From positions 1 to 64,000 of the forward strand of contig JARLHI010000006.1 in assembly GCA_031292355.1 (NCBI GenBank): 64,000 bases of DNA. Reading direction: 5' to 3'. This DNA is from Candidatus Obscuribacterales bacterium. GTDB lineage: Bacteria > Cyanobacteriota > Vampirovibrionia > Obscuribacterales > Obscuribacteraceae. Both the position numbers and the translations under genes were made by a program. The notes under the pieces were generated by a model. The model searched no databases. It was given only the letters and a program-made list of their open reading frames with translations, and was not told where the DNA came from. Shown one piece after another: positions 26,112 to 35,051 of this stretch (within the stretch, counting starts at the first letter, position 1; each line of letters begins with the position of its first letter).

Positions 26112-26951
26112 ATGTTTAGCGCTTACACACGAACCACACTCCTGGCCATTGTCATAGGGACAACTTGCGCCTGTAGCGCCGTCGCGCAGAATAGCGGAGC
26201 GACAAATCCTAGCCCGGCTTCGGAGGCACCTGTGCTTCCACCTGTGACAATGGTCGAGATGCCAAATCTCGTGCACGTCTCATCATCTTGGCTCAATCCC
26301 GAAGATACGTCTTGTGTCCGCCCGGCGCTGAGGCTGACGCCTTCCATCGCAGTAGAGACCGCCGTTTCGAAAACGAACCGTGTGGTCGTGCCCGGTAAGC
26401 ACGAAGGACGCCCGGACAAACGTGTTCACATGAAGGTCAATTCGCCGCCGGAATTTGTTCTGCCAGAGACCATTGGCGGACCGGGAGCCAAGACGGAGGT
26501 CTGTTTTCCTGGTGCGCAAAGCATCTTCCTTCCAGATGAACCTGAGGAGGTCGCGGCCAAGCTGCAAATGCCAGTTAAGTTGACCATGAAGAATGGCAGC
26601 CCCGTCTTGGTTAACCCGGCACAGGTGGCCGGTGTTGGCACAGCGATTCCAGGAGTTGTTCCGGTAGGGACAAAGACCCAGATCGACATTCCCGACGGCA
26701 GCCATCTCTGGGTGATGGAGGATGTGGATGCGGTGGCAGGCATGCTGCACTTTCCCGCCAAGTTCACCCGTCCCAACGATATGGTGCAATACGTCAATCC
26801 GGCCTGGGTAGCGCACTTGTTTATCCCGGTTAAAGGCTTTGGTGCGAAAGAGGCGAAAACTCAGATCACTATAGGCACTACCTTGATGTACTTCGTCATT
26901 CAGCCGATTGAAGAGGTTGCGGTCCAGCTTAAAGCGGCTGCGGTGAACTGA
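26112..26951 (+). CDS. exported protein with tandem FlbD-like units
   Basis: ATG 26112 follows GGAGAGAAC and gives 279 residues with a signal peptide (cleavage near AVAQ, residue 26). From residue 126 it has two to three units of the form KTxIxIPDGSxxxVxExxxEVAxxL then KxTxxNGxxVxVNPAxVAxxx (about 126-151, 156-212, 216-274). This is the FlbD pattern (short beta strands, an NP dipeptide, an E-x-EEV helix), normally a small cytoplasmic flagellar protein. Finding it repeated in an exported protein is unusual. Function unknown. Confidence 0.8.
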   Translation: MFSAYTRTTLLAIVIGTTCACSAVAQNSGATNPSPASEAPVLPPVTMVEMPNLVHVSSSWLNPEDTSCVRPALRLTPSIAVETAVSKTNRVVVPGKHEGRPDKRVHMKVNSPPEFVLPETIGGPGAKTEVCFPGAQSIFLPDEPEEVAAKLQMPVKLTMKNGSPVLVNPAQVAGVGTAIPGVVPVGTKTQIDIPDGSHLWVMEDVDAVAGMLHFPAKFTRPNDMVQYVNPAWVAHLFIPVKGFGAKEAKTQITIGTTLMYFVIQPIEEVAVQLKAAAVN

Positions 26952-26990
26952 CGAGTGGTGTTACTGCCAGCAAACCGATCAACAATGCTG

Positions 26991-27020
26991 CCGATGGGAT
27001 GGAGTTCTCTATCCCATCGG
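26991..27020 (+). terminator. perfect 10-bp hairpin
   Basis: CCGATGGGAT and ATCCCATCGG pair perfectly around ten bases, 40 bases after the stop codon. No T-tract. Confidence 0.55.
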
Positions 27021-27126
27021 TAATTCCCAGTAAGTCAGACAACATGATTCAACGACGTCAGCAACAGCAACGTCGCTTCCTGATGATCTTCCGAGTATCA
27101 AACACAATTTTTTGAAAGGTAAAAGC

Positions 27127-27870
27127 ATGACGAACAAGGTCTTGTTACCCACTATTAGTGCAGATGGAATGATTAGCACTTTAAACAACATGGGGGCGAT
27201 GATGACGACCATCTGTCCCTATGGTCAGCGCTGGGTCGACTATGCCGCCGGCAGAAAAGGCTGGGTGCTCGATGTCGGTTGCGCATACGGTGCAACCACT
27301 ATCGCTGCAATCGCACGCAAGGCAAAGGTTATAGCTTGCGATTGTTTCCAGGGACACCTGGATAACGTGAAGCTCCAAGTGCCTGCAAAGTCACGTCGCA
27401 GCTTACGCACAATCCTTGCGAACTTTCCGGACATAGATTTGGAGGATGGCTCGGTGGAAGCCATTTTCTCGGGTCGCGTTTTCCATTTTATGGACGACAA
27501 AACTGTCGAGAGGGCTGCGCAAGAAATGTTCAGATTGCTGAAATCTGATTGTCCAGCCATCGTGACGGTCGACTCGCCATACCTGAAAACGTTGACCTCG
27601 TTCATACCGGTTTACGAGGCGCGTAAGGCTGCCGGTGAGAAATTTCCTGGTCTGGTAGAGGACATGAGTTTATACGAGCCAGATGAGGTGGCTGCTGGCT
27701 ACATACCAAAAATGATGCACTTTCTGGATCCTAATGTTTTAACGCGGGTGTTTAAAGCCGCAGGCTTTCACTGTGTGACCGCGGAGTTCTTCGACCGCGG
27801 GTCAGGCTACCCGAGCTTTCTTCGTCGCCCTGAGGGCAAGGAAGGGGTCGCTCTGGTGGCTTGGAAGTAA
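27127..27870 (+). CDS. SAM-dependent methyltransferase
   Basis: ATG 27127 follows AAAGGTAAAAGC and gives 247 residues. It has a class I Rossmann methyltransferase core: motif I VLDVGCAYGATT, a motif II acidic stretch VIACDC, and the post-I block LEDGSVEAIFSGRVFHFM. The C-terminal part has the usual FKAAGFHCVTAEFF strand-helix end. The substrate cannot be inferred. Confidence 0.9.
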   Translation: MTNKVLLPTISADGMISTLNNMGAMMTTICPYGQRWVDYAAGRKGWVLDVGCAYGATTIAAIARKAKVIACDCFQGHLDNVKLQVPAKSRRSLRTILANFPDIDLEDGSVEAIFSGRVFHFMDDKTVERAAQEMFRLLKSDCPAIVTVDSPYLKTLTSFIPVYEARKAAGEKFPGLVEDMSLYEPDEVAAGYIPKMMHFLDPNVLTRVFKAAGFHCVTAEFFDRGSGYPSFLRRPEGKEGVALVAWK

Positions 27871-27929
27871 TGTATTCGCGAGAAGAAATAAGAGACTGTA
27901 GTCTCTTCCTCCTTGAAAGGAAGTCGAAA

Positions 27930-28334
27930 ATGAATAACTTCGCATACTTTAATCTCAAGAAAGTTGGAATGCCCGGTTTTCGTCCGATGAACGTGGCTCA
28001 AGGTACCATTTGTCTTAGCATTCTTTTGTTGGCTGGATGGAGACCGTTCCTGATCGTACTGGTACCGTGTTTGATTTGGTCAGGCATTCGCTATCTCTAT
28101 GAACGACGGCGATGGAACCGGGGTACGGCTCCGGATGGCAATATCTGGAGGTACATCGGCTCAAGCCTGTTTGCTTGGTGTTACGTGGGTCTTGACGGAA
28201 GCAAACTTGAATTGCGCCACTATAACCCTGACAAGGAGCCAGGCGCAATTCGCGATGGTATGTGGCAACACACTCCGGCTTATTACGATGAGCAGGAGCG
28301 GTGGGAGCGTAAACATCCTCAAGTCGGAGATTGA
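27930..28334 (+). CDS. small membrane protein with C-terminal soluble tail
   Basis: ATG 27930 follows GAAAGGAAGTC and gives 134 residues: helices at about 24-50, then a basic stretch (YERRRWNRG), a possible third helix and a polar, Trp/Tyr-rich tail. Not recognised. Confidence 0.7.
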   Translation: MNNFAYFNLKKVGMPGFRPMNVAQGTICLSILLLAGWRPFLIVLVPCLIWSGIRYLYERRRWNRGTAPDGNIWRYIGSSLFAWCYVGLDGSKLELRHYNPDKEPGAIRDGMWQHTPAYYDEQERWERKHPQVGD

Positions 28335-28490
28335 AAATCGCATAAACAATCGGATTGAACCATATGGTAGTGTCCGTAATTGGGCACTGTGCATGGTATC
28401 AATGTGAGTGTGACCTGGACCGTTTTCAAAGTTCAAACTTTCGTCTCAACTGACTTCAGGTCAGCTTACGCGACAATACAGGAGAGTGTA

Positions 28491-29633
28491 ATGTCCCTGG
28501 ACATCATCACAAAGGCAGTGAATTACTGCCTCGATTTCTTTCATGTTCCTGCCGTGCAGGACCTCATCGACCTCATACCGGTTCATCGTCAAAATGGTTG
28601 GGAGGTCCCAGATCTCACCTTTGAGCAGCCGGCTTTTCTCTGGTGGCTCGTCATCGTCATACCCTTGATGATTTTGGTATGGCGTAAGCGTCAACCGTCG
28701 GTTGGTCATTCCAGGCTGCCTTCAGGAGCCATCTCCATGACTGGCTTCCGCACTCTTGTGCTGCTTACTTTTACGACCTTATCGGTTGGCGTTGCCGTAT
28801 CGGCATTGATTGCCGCGCGTGCACACCCACAGAAATTAGAAGTGATGGCTGGTGACATCGCGATGGTGCGAGATTTGCAGTTTGCTATAGACAAATCGAA
28901 TGGCAACACCAGCGAATACATCGGTAGTCTCGCCCATCAGCAGGACGACAAAGCGATTCCAGAGCCTCCTCGTGGCGAATGTGGCGAGCAGGAAAATTGG
29001 GGACCGCGCAAGATCGATAATGAGGTTTTCGCCGTGTGCAAAATAGCTCAGGCCTTCCCTCACGACCGAAAGTCTCTGGCGACGTTCGACGGCGCCACGC
29101 AGTGCTGCTCGCCTGCTCTCAACAATGACTGGCGCTTTTTCAGCCAGCAAATTCGCCACGTCAATCAGCAGTTGGGTGACAACAATACCAACTTCGAAGA
29201 CGACACTGGCGTCTTTCAGGTGATGCTCGATTTCATCTCGCGCAAAAGCACTGCCGCTTCGCGCGTCTTGCTTGTGGCTACGGATGGCGACGGAACCCTT
29301 ACCCAAGAAAGCGTCGACAAATATGCAGCACGCATCCGGCGGATGAACGTCACCTTAATTTGTACTGGTCCCGGTGCTGACACTGTGGCTACAGATCCCC
29401 CAAGTGATGCCCTCGTCAAACTGTGCAAAAGCGCCGGTGGCATCATTGTCGATACATCGACAGCGGTGGGAATCGAGCAGATCATCGCTAAAATCCGCTC
29501 TTTGCCTCCCTCTGAAGTCAAACTCGAATCTAAGGCAACTCCGCGGCCGGTGCACGAGGCATTTTTGCTGCTTGCAGCTATTGCCTGGTTCCTTGCTGGC
29601 TTTGGCTATGCGTCGCTGGGCCGAATCCGCTAG
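28491..29633 (+). CDS. membrane vWA-domain protein (Bat-like), eroded metal site
   Basis: ATG 28491 follows AGGAGAGT and gives 380 residues. Helices near 45-62, 85-108 and at the C-terminus frame a von Willebrand A-like domain, as in BatA/BatB. RVLLVATDGDGTLTQESV and the VTLICTGPG strand are typical. The first metal-site motif (usually DxSxS) reads RDLQFAID and is not intact. It is the first gene of the MoxR/vWA cluster; Bat proteins are linked to envelope stress and complex assembly. Confidence 0.8.
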   Translation: MSLDIITKAVNYCLDFFHVPAVQDLIDLIPVHRQNGWEVPDLTFEQPAFLWWLVIVIPLMILVWRKRQPSVGHSRLPSGAISMTGFRTLVLLTFTTLSVGVAVSALIAARAHPQKLEVMAGDIAMVRDLQFAIDKSNGNTSEYIGSLAHQQDDKAIPEPPRGECGEQENWGPRKIDNEVFAVCKIAQAFPHDRKSLATFDGATQCCSPALNNDWRFFSQQIRHVNQQLGDNNTNFEDDTGVFQVMLDFISRKSTAASRVLLVATDGDGTLTQESVDKYAARIRRMNVTLICTGPGADTVATDPPSDALVKLCKSAGGIIVDTSTAVGIEQIIAKIRSLPPSEVKLESKATPRPVHEAFLLLAAIAWFLAGFGYASLGRIR

Positions 29634-29662
29634 ACCGCATCATTTTGAAAAGGATGAATACA

Positions 29663-30508
29663 ATGCATATCCAAAAATTGTGGACATCCTTGCTCGATGC
29701 CGTCGATCAGGGAATGTCACTGATTGCTTCGGTGAAAAAGTTCATCGGAACTGGTATATCCGAGGCAGCCAGAGCGGTCTATCGCTTTCGCAAACCTCTT
29801 TTCGGTCTGGCCTTAATCGTTGTCGGCTACGCGTCTCTTCGTGAAGCGGCATTTGTCATGCCGCTTAAGACGCCGCAAGAACACTGGTACAACATGGCTA
29901 TGACCGCCTTCAACCGAGATGTAGAGAATCATCGCGATTGGCAGGCTTTTCTCGAACCCGAAGTGCCTTACTTTCAGCGATCCATCCTCTACTTCAATAA
30001 CCAGGCTAAGGCCGGGCTTCTAGACCGAATTTTGTATGGTCGTTCGGACCCGGTCCTGGCCTCTCAGGCATATCTCAAAATAGGCGTCATCTTGCTCAAG
30101 ACCTCTGCCCACGACGATAAGCTAGTCGCCGAGGCCAGAGATTATTTGGAGAAAGCTGTTGCGCTCAATCCGGGTATTCCTTTTGCCAGCGAGTATCTTG
30201 CCCAATCCGGCGCTGCTCAGTCGGTAAATACCGTGGCTCTGATGGCGCTTGCTGCCGAGCGAGATCTAGAGATGCTCTATCAGCATGATGAGCAGATGCG
30301 CGTGAAAAGGCCTGGTGCAAAAGGAAAGGGCGAAGGTAAAGACGGCGACAAAAAGGTTGACGACATGAAAGGTCGCCCGGACAAGCCCAACGCTAAACCA
30401 AACGATGCAAACGGCAAGCCTGACAAAGATGCTCCGGCTGCTTTTAATAAGAATTTGCAGCAAAGTAATCAGGACGTCACTAATAGCACCGGCAACGATG
30501 GCATATAA
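29663..30508 (+). CDS. membrane-anchored TPR-like protein (BatC/E-like position)
   Basis: ATG 29663 is best placed after AAAAGGA and gives 281 residues. A helix at about 45-65 anchors a helical domain with TPR-like pairs (QAYLKIGVILL..AEARDYLEKAVALNPG). The last 70 residues are Lys/Asp/Pro-rich and disordered. Sitting between two vWA genes is typical of the TPR member of Bat operons. Confidence 0.8.
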   Translation: MHIQKLWTSLLDAVDQGMSLIASVKKFIGTGISEAARAVYRFRKPLFGLALIVVGYASLREAAFVMPLKTPQEHWYNMAMTAFNRDVENHRDWQAFLEPEVPYFQRSILYFNNQAKAGLLDRILYGRSDPVLASQAYLKIGVILLKTSAHDDKLVAEARDYLEKAVALNPGIPFASEYLAQSGAAQSVNTVALMALAAERDLEMLYQHDEQMRVKRPGAKGKGEGKDGDKKVDDMKGRPDKPNAKPNDANGKPDKDAPAAFNKNLQQSNQDVTNSTGNDGI

Positions 30509-30521
30509 GGAGGCACAAAAA

Positions 30522-31769
30522 ATGTGGCAATATATTGCAAATACAACCTCCGATGTCGCCTCCCACTGGGTGGCACTCGCGCAGTTGCTGTTTCTGAACT
30601 ACAGGAGTGTGCATTTTGCCGATGTTGCTAACTGGACGATTATTGCGTTCTGTTTGCCACTGATGATCGGCTGTTCATTCTTTGCTATGTGGCGTTACAT
30701 GCGTTTGCGTAGGTCTTATGGCAAGCCATCGCTTGTTAATACCTACTCCAGCGTTGTAACGGTCAAGAGCGAGTGGTGGCGTCTTTGCCTGCGACTGCTG
30801 ATCCCTTGCGCAATCGTCTTTGCTCTGCTCAATCCCTATGCTCCGGGAATGCCTCATCGCGTTCCTTCGGGCAATCGGGATTTTGCGGTCTGCATTGCCG
30901 ACAACAAAGGCATGGGAGCAATGGAAGAGACCTCAGCTCCTGTTGCTATCGATGGAAACCCCAATAAGGACTCTACTTCCGAAGGTGGGCAGTTTTTCCA
31001 TGAGTCAGGCAGTCGCATGGACCTCGTGCGAACTGTCTTAAGGGGCTTGCTTACGAAGTCTCTGGCCAAAACCAATGTCGCCTTGATTGCCTTTCAGGGG
31101 CAGGCTAACGTGGTCGTGCCACTCACCGATTCGCCTGAATGGTTGAATGACACGCTTGATCCGGCTAACAAATATGGTCTGCGTGTCGGTCAGTCTTCAC
31201 TTGTCGGTCAAGGACAGGTAGATGGAAAAGTTGCCACCATCGCTGCGTGTTTTTCGGCTGCCCGTCAGGTCTTCAAAGAAGAAGGCGTCAAAGGGCATGA
31301 GAAATTCATTCTCTATTTTGGTAATGGAGATGATATCAGCAGCGAAGACTGGATGAGAGACGAAGTGCAAAAGCTTCATGAGGACAATGTCCTTGGCGCT
31401 ATTTTTGGGGTTGGTGGCGCACCAGTCTCGATACCAGTCTATGATGGCGATGACGAGCAATTTTCTGGATATTACAAATTCAAAGACGGTGAAGAGGCTA
31501 AATCTGGTTACAACGAGGCGAATCTGGTCAAACTCGCCGAGCAAACCGGATGGCGCTACGAACATCTCGATCCCAAACATCTACCTGGCGATGATGCTTT
31601 CGCAAGCATTCTCACCGATTCCAAAATCGAAATCGGCCGCTGGCTACTCTTTGACTATCCCGTGGAATTGGCGCTTTCTCTAATCGTCTTGCTTGCGCTG
31701 GGCGATCTAGGTGCGACATTGCTGAGGATTGTGAGCAAGCCATTGCGCAGTTATAGGAGCAGGCGATGA
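30522..31769 (+). CDS. membrane vWA-domain protein (BatB-like), eroded metal site
   Basis: ATG 30522 follows AAGGAGGC, the best ribosome site here, and gives 415 residues. Helices near 38-58 and 85-105 and a C-terminal helix flank a vWA domain. The region RMDLVRTVLRGLL..NVALIAFQGQANVVVPLTDS is typical of Bat vWA proteins. The metal motif reads ADNKGM rather than DxSxS and is followed by an insertion of about 30 residues. The stop overlaps the next start (ATGA), so the genes are coupled. Confidence 0.85.
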   Translation: MWQYIANTTSDVASHWVALAQLLFLNYRSVHFADVANWTIIAFCLPLMIGCSFFAMWRYMRLRRSYGKPSLVNTYSSVVTVKSEWWRLCLRLLIPCAIVFALLNPYAPGMPHRVPSGNRDFAVCIADNKGMGAMEETSAPVAIDGNPNKDSTSEGGQFFHESGSRMDLVRTVLRGLLTKSLAKTNVALIAFQGQANVVVPLTDSPEWLNDTLDPANKYGLRVGQSSLVGQGQVDGKVATIAACFSAARQVFKEEGVKGHEKFILYFGNGDDISSEDWMRDEVQKLHEDNVLGAIFGVGGAPVSIPVYDGDDEQFSGYYKFKDGEEAKSGYNEANLVKLAEQTGWRYEHLDPKHLPGDDAFASILTDSKIEIGRWLLFDYPVELALSLIVLLALGDLGATLLRIVSKPLRSYRSRR

Positions 31770-33043
31770 AACGCTTCAAAATTTATGTCTGGAGCGCTGT
31801 CATTCTGGTGCTCTTGAGTGTGGCCGGCGCAGGTATTTATTTCTATGCCAACGGCGCCAATGATGCCCCTGTGCTTTGGGGGTTAGACGACACAGTTATG
31901 CATACTGTCGCCGTCTCTTCAAAAAGGATGAGACCAACACGAGAGAGTCCGGTTTTTATCGAAGCGCAGGTCGAACGTTTGTACGGACTGCACATCGGTA
32001 CCCCGGTCAAAGTGCGTTATAAGATCGTCTCGCAGAACTCGGTTGCGGTGCGATTCGATACACTAATGCGTGGTGTGATTTCACGTCGCGCTTCTCCCTG
32101 GCGGATGGCTGGTAAAGCGAAAGTTATTTCCACGATTTCCGATAATGGTTTCACCACTCGAGTGGTCGAAGTTGTTGTAGCTGTCTGGGAATCGCCGGTC
32201 ATGCCTGAGCCTCCGTTGCCTCAAGATGTCCCGCCTGAGGCGGTCACAGCTTCTATCAACGGATCACCAAAGCCCGCCGCCGTACCTGTCTGGCCATTAC
32301 CTGTCACGCCTGAGCCTCCATTTGCTCAGGTCGTCCCAGTTTCTGTCAATGGAGTGCCAAAGCCTGTCGTGGGTCCTGAGCTGTGGCCATTTTCTGTGGA
32401 GATACTTGCGTCTACGGAAAAGTTAGAGAATGGCTCCGCTAAATGGGATTACATCACGACGCCTGAAGTGAAGTTTGGTTTCGCCAGTCTTTTAGAGCCT
32501 GGCGCGTCTCAACTTGACTATGGTCCCACTGGACGCGTCGCCGATTATGATAATCGTGTCGGCGTAGCCCTGTATGACTTTGGTATCGCTAGCGGTGCTT
32601 CTGGCGTAATCTATTTGTTGTTTCTGATGAGTAGCTATTTGCAACAATGGCGTAAGCCCATGGTCACTCCCGCGTCGGTGCAAGTGTACCGTCAGGCAGT
32701 TGCCGAGGCAGAAACAGCACGTCTGACCAAGAGCCATCTCGAGCAGGTGCGCGTCGCTGTCCGAGAATTCCTCGGTGGTGCCACGTTGACTAATGACCAA
32801 CTGCTCTTGCGATTCGTTGAGCATCCTCTTTTCGAGCGCATCGCTGACATGCTTGGCATACTGGATGACGCTGTCGGACTAGGTCGATTGAGTGGCTATG
32901 AAGAGGAGTGCGTAACGAAAGTGATGGACTTGCTGCTGCTTGAGCAAATCAATAAGGAAGTGCATCCAGACGTTATCGCTAAATTATCCATCTGGTTCAA
33001 ACTGCGTTCGCGCAAATTCGTACGCAAGTGGAGAAAACGATGA
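31766..33043 (+). CDS. membrane protein with beta domain and Pro-rich repeats
   Basis: The 425-residue protein starts at ATG 31766, overlapping the upstream stop. An N-terminal helix (about 8-27) leads to a beta domain (45-130), then two copies of a Pro-rich unit (PEPPxxQxVP....SxNGxPKP, about 148-205), another beta segment, a helix near 278-294 and a helical cytoplasmic tail. The beta/membrane/tail layout and operon place resemble BatD, but I cannot confirm homology. Confidence 0.75.
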   Translation: MKRFKIYVWSAVILVLLSVAGAGIYFYANGANDAPVLWGLDDTVMHTVAVSSKRMRPTRESPVFIEAQVERLYGLHIGTPVKVRYKIVSQNSVAVRFDTLMRGVISRRASPWRMAGKAKVISTISDNGFTTRVVEVVVAVWESPVMPEPPLPQDVPPEAVTASINGSPKPAAVPVWPLPVTPEPPFAQVVPVSVNGVPKPVVGPELWPFSVEILASTEKLENGSAKWDYITTPEVKFGFASLLEPGASQLDYGPTGRVADYDNRVGVALYDFGIASGASGVIYLLFLMSSYLQQWRKPMVTPASVQVYRQAVAEAETARLTKSHLEQVRVAVREFLGGATLTNDQLLLRFVEHPLFERIADMLGILDDAVGLGRLSGYEEECVTKVMDLLLLEQINKEVHPDVIAKLSIWFKLRSRKFVRKWRKR

Positions 33044-33849
33044 GCAATGCAAGTCGCCGATGGCTTGCTCCGGTGATGGTGGCGGGAATGGTGCTCGGTT
33101 GCTCCATTCTCGTTCATGCATGGCCCGAGAAATCATCGATAATCAGCTATGTTGTTGATGAACCGCTTGAAGTGCATCTTCAATCAGATCAAGAAATTGA
33201 GCTGCAAAATCCCGACCCCCACAAAGTCTATATCGTGGAGAGCGGTGTTACTGTGTCTCTTCATGGCGAGCTTAACTTGTCGATGCAAGACAAGGTGGTG
33301 CAGATTCGTGTTCGCTCGAAGGGAATATTGAGAGTAACCGGTGCCAATATTGCTGTCACGGCCGAACCGGGTGCAACTGTTATAGTCGGAGATGGTGTTG
33401 CTATCGACGGTGAAGGCGCCACAATCTATGTGCAGGGCGCCTCTAATGTTAAAGCGTTCAATGGCACCACCGTTTACAACTATGGTAACGGTGAAGAACA
33501 TGCGTATGAGGGTTCGGTAACCTATGCTCGCACCAAGGGCAGGGTTTTTGCCGAACGTGGCTCGTTAGTTTACGCCAAAAGCCCTGATAATTGCGATGCC
33601 TGTACGCAAGTGGCACTGGCTAAGGGCGCCACTGTCCACGTATATGAAGGTGCGGAAGCCTTTGGCAAATCCGCGACTGTGTATGTCTATCGCGGCGGTG
33701 AGGTCGGTTGTAGCAATCGCTGCACACTCTATCTCCACCCCGGAGCAGAGTCTAACTACAGCACAGACGCTGTGGTGCATCAGGTCTCTGATCAAGATGA
33801 CCCCCCGGCACTTTTTTTGGAACCAGACCCAGGATCCATCCAGAAATAA
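33040..33849 (+). CDS. exported repetitive protein, likely beta-solenoid
   Basis: ATG 33040 overlaps the upstream stop by four bases; an in-frame ATG at 33028 is also possible. The 269-residue protein has an N-terminal signal helix. From about residue 90 it has short repeating beta units of the form GATVxVxxGxxxxG and ATVYVYRGGEV, with paired Cys (NCDACT, CSNRCT). This is the look of a parallel beta-solenoid in the periplasm or at the surface. Its place between the vWA and MoxR genes suggests a client or structural partner of that system. Confidence 0.75.
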   Translation: MSNASRRWLAPVMVAGMVLGCSILVHAWPEKSSIISYVVDEPLEVHLQSDQEIELQNPDPHKVYIVESGVTVSLHGELNLSMQDKVVQIRVRSKGILRVTGANIAVTAEPGATVIVGDGVAIDGEGATIYVQGASNVKAFNGTTVYNYGNGEEHAYEGSVTYARTKGRVFAERGSLVYAKSPDNCDACTQVALAKGATVHVYEGAEAFGKSATVYVYRGGEVGCSNRCTLYLHPGAESNYSTDAVVHQVSDQDDPPALFLEPDPGSIQK

Positions 33850-33973
33850 TCGTGCCTTCGCTGGTGACCGTGGCTTTGCTGGATCGCCAACCTCCAACTC
33901 TTAAATGAAAAGTGCAAATGAAACCTGCAAGTCGAAGGCGCTCGCAGCGCCCCTTTCTACTCGGAGTAAGACA

Positions 33974-35023
33974 ATGTCTGATATCAACGCCAAAACCTTT
34001 AAGTCCAAGCTCGATGCCGGGCGACGGATGATGGGACAAATTATCGTAGGCAATGACAAGGCTATTCTCGCCACGTTGATTGCTCTCATTTGCGGCAAGC
34101 CTGTTTTGCTCACCTCCATGCGAGGACGTGGCAAAACGGCTCTGTCGCTCGCTTTTCAGAAGTTCATCATCGGCGCTTCGGAAGCTCGTTTACAGGGCAC
34201 CCCGGAATTGATGCCCGGCAGTATTACTGGTCGTGAAATCTTTGATGAAAAGATTCGCGATTTCTCTATTCGTCTTAGCGCCGCCATGCTGGCTGACGTC
34301 GTTCTCTTCGACGAAATCAACCGCATGATGGAAGAGTCGCAGGCTGCTCTAATGGAGCTACTCGAGGAAGGTCAGGCTACGATTGAGGGCAAGGCACACA
34401 TGCTGCCGAAGCCCAATTTGTGGATCTGCACCCGCAATCCTGATGGTCAAGCAGGCACCTACCGCCTGGCTGATCCTACTCGCGACCGTTTTCTGCTCGA
34501 CCAGGATATGAATTTTCCGAGCGAAAACGATATGGTCGCTCTGTTGCGCAACACTGACATTCATCGCGGCAAGGCTAATGTCACGGGTATTCTGGAGAAA
34601 GAAGAAATTCTGCAGATGCAGCGATACAACGACGAAATGGTGCGCAATGTACCTGACGCCGTTCTGCGTTACGCCTATCGTCTGGCTCAGATTGTGCAGG
34701 TCGATCAGCCCGAGTTCAAGCAGCTTGTATTGAATCCGAAAACTGCTTTCGACAAAGAGCGCTTGCTGGATCTCTCTGGCAATAAGATAGCCGCACTCGA
34801 AATCCTCGAGGACGGTATTTCGCCACGCGCTACGATCTGGCTGGTGCATGCGGCATGTGCTCTCGCTTTCATCGAGGGCGAAGACAAAGTCAACTTCGGA
34901 CATGTGCGTCGAGTGTTCATTCCTTCTGCCAGGCACAAATTGATCATGCGTCCGGTCGCCAAATCGCTCAGAGTGTTCCCCGAGGACATTCTCAACGCGG
35001 CGCTCGACACCGTCAAATACTGA
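33974..35023 (+). CDS. MoxR-family AAA+ ATPase
   Basis: ATG 33974 follows CGGAGTAAGAC and gives 349 residues, the usual MoxR length. Walker A is MRGRGKT with Lys54, lacking the first Gly of GxxxxGK; Walker B is VVLFDEIN. LMELLEEGQATIEG, the sensor-1 strand with TRNP, and YRLADPTRDRFLLD are typical. MoxR ATPases act with vWA proteins as chaperones for metal-cofactor insertion or envelope complex assembly, and the vWA and DUF58 partners are adjacent. Confidence 0.93.
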   Translation: MSDINAKTFKSKLDAGRRMMGQIIVGNDKAILATLIALICGKPVLLTSMRGRGKTALSLAFQKFIIGASEARLQGTPELMPGSITGREIFDEKIRDFSIRLSAAMLADVVLFDEINRMMEESQAALMELLEEGQATIEGKAHMLPKPNLWICTRNPDGQAGTYRLADPTRDRFLLDQDMNFPSENDMVALLRNTDIHRGKANVTGILEKEEILQMQRYNDEMVRNVPDAVLRYAYRLAQIVQVDQPEFKQLVLNPKTAFDKERLLDLSGNKIAALEILEDGISPRATIWLVHAACALAFIEGEDKVNFGHVRRVFIPSARHKLIMRPVAKSLRVFPEDILNAALDTVKY

Positions 35024-35051
35024 TGGTGCGCACCAGAGAAAGGTGTAAATC

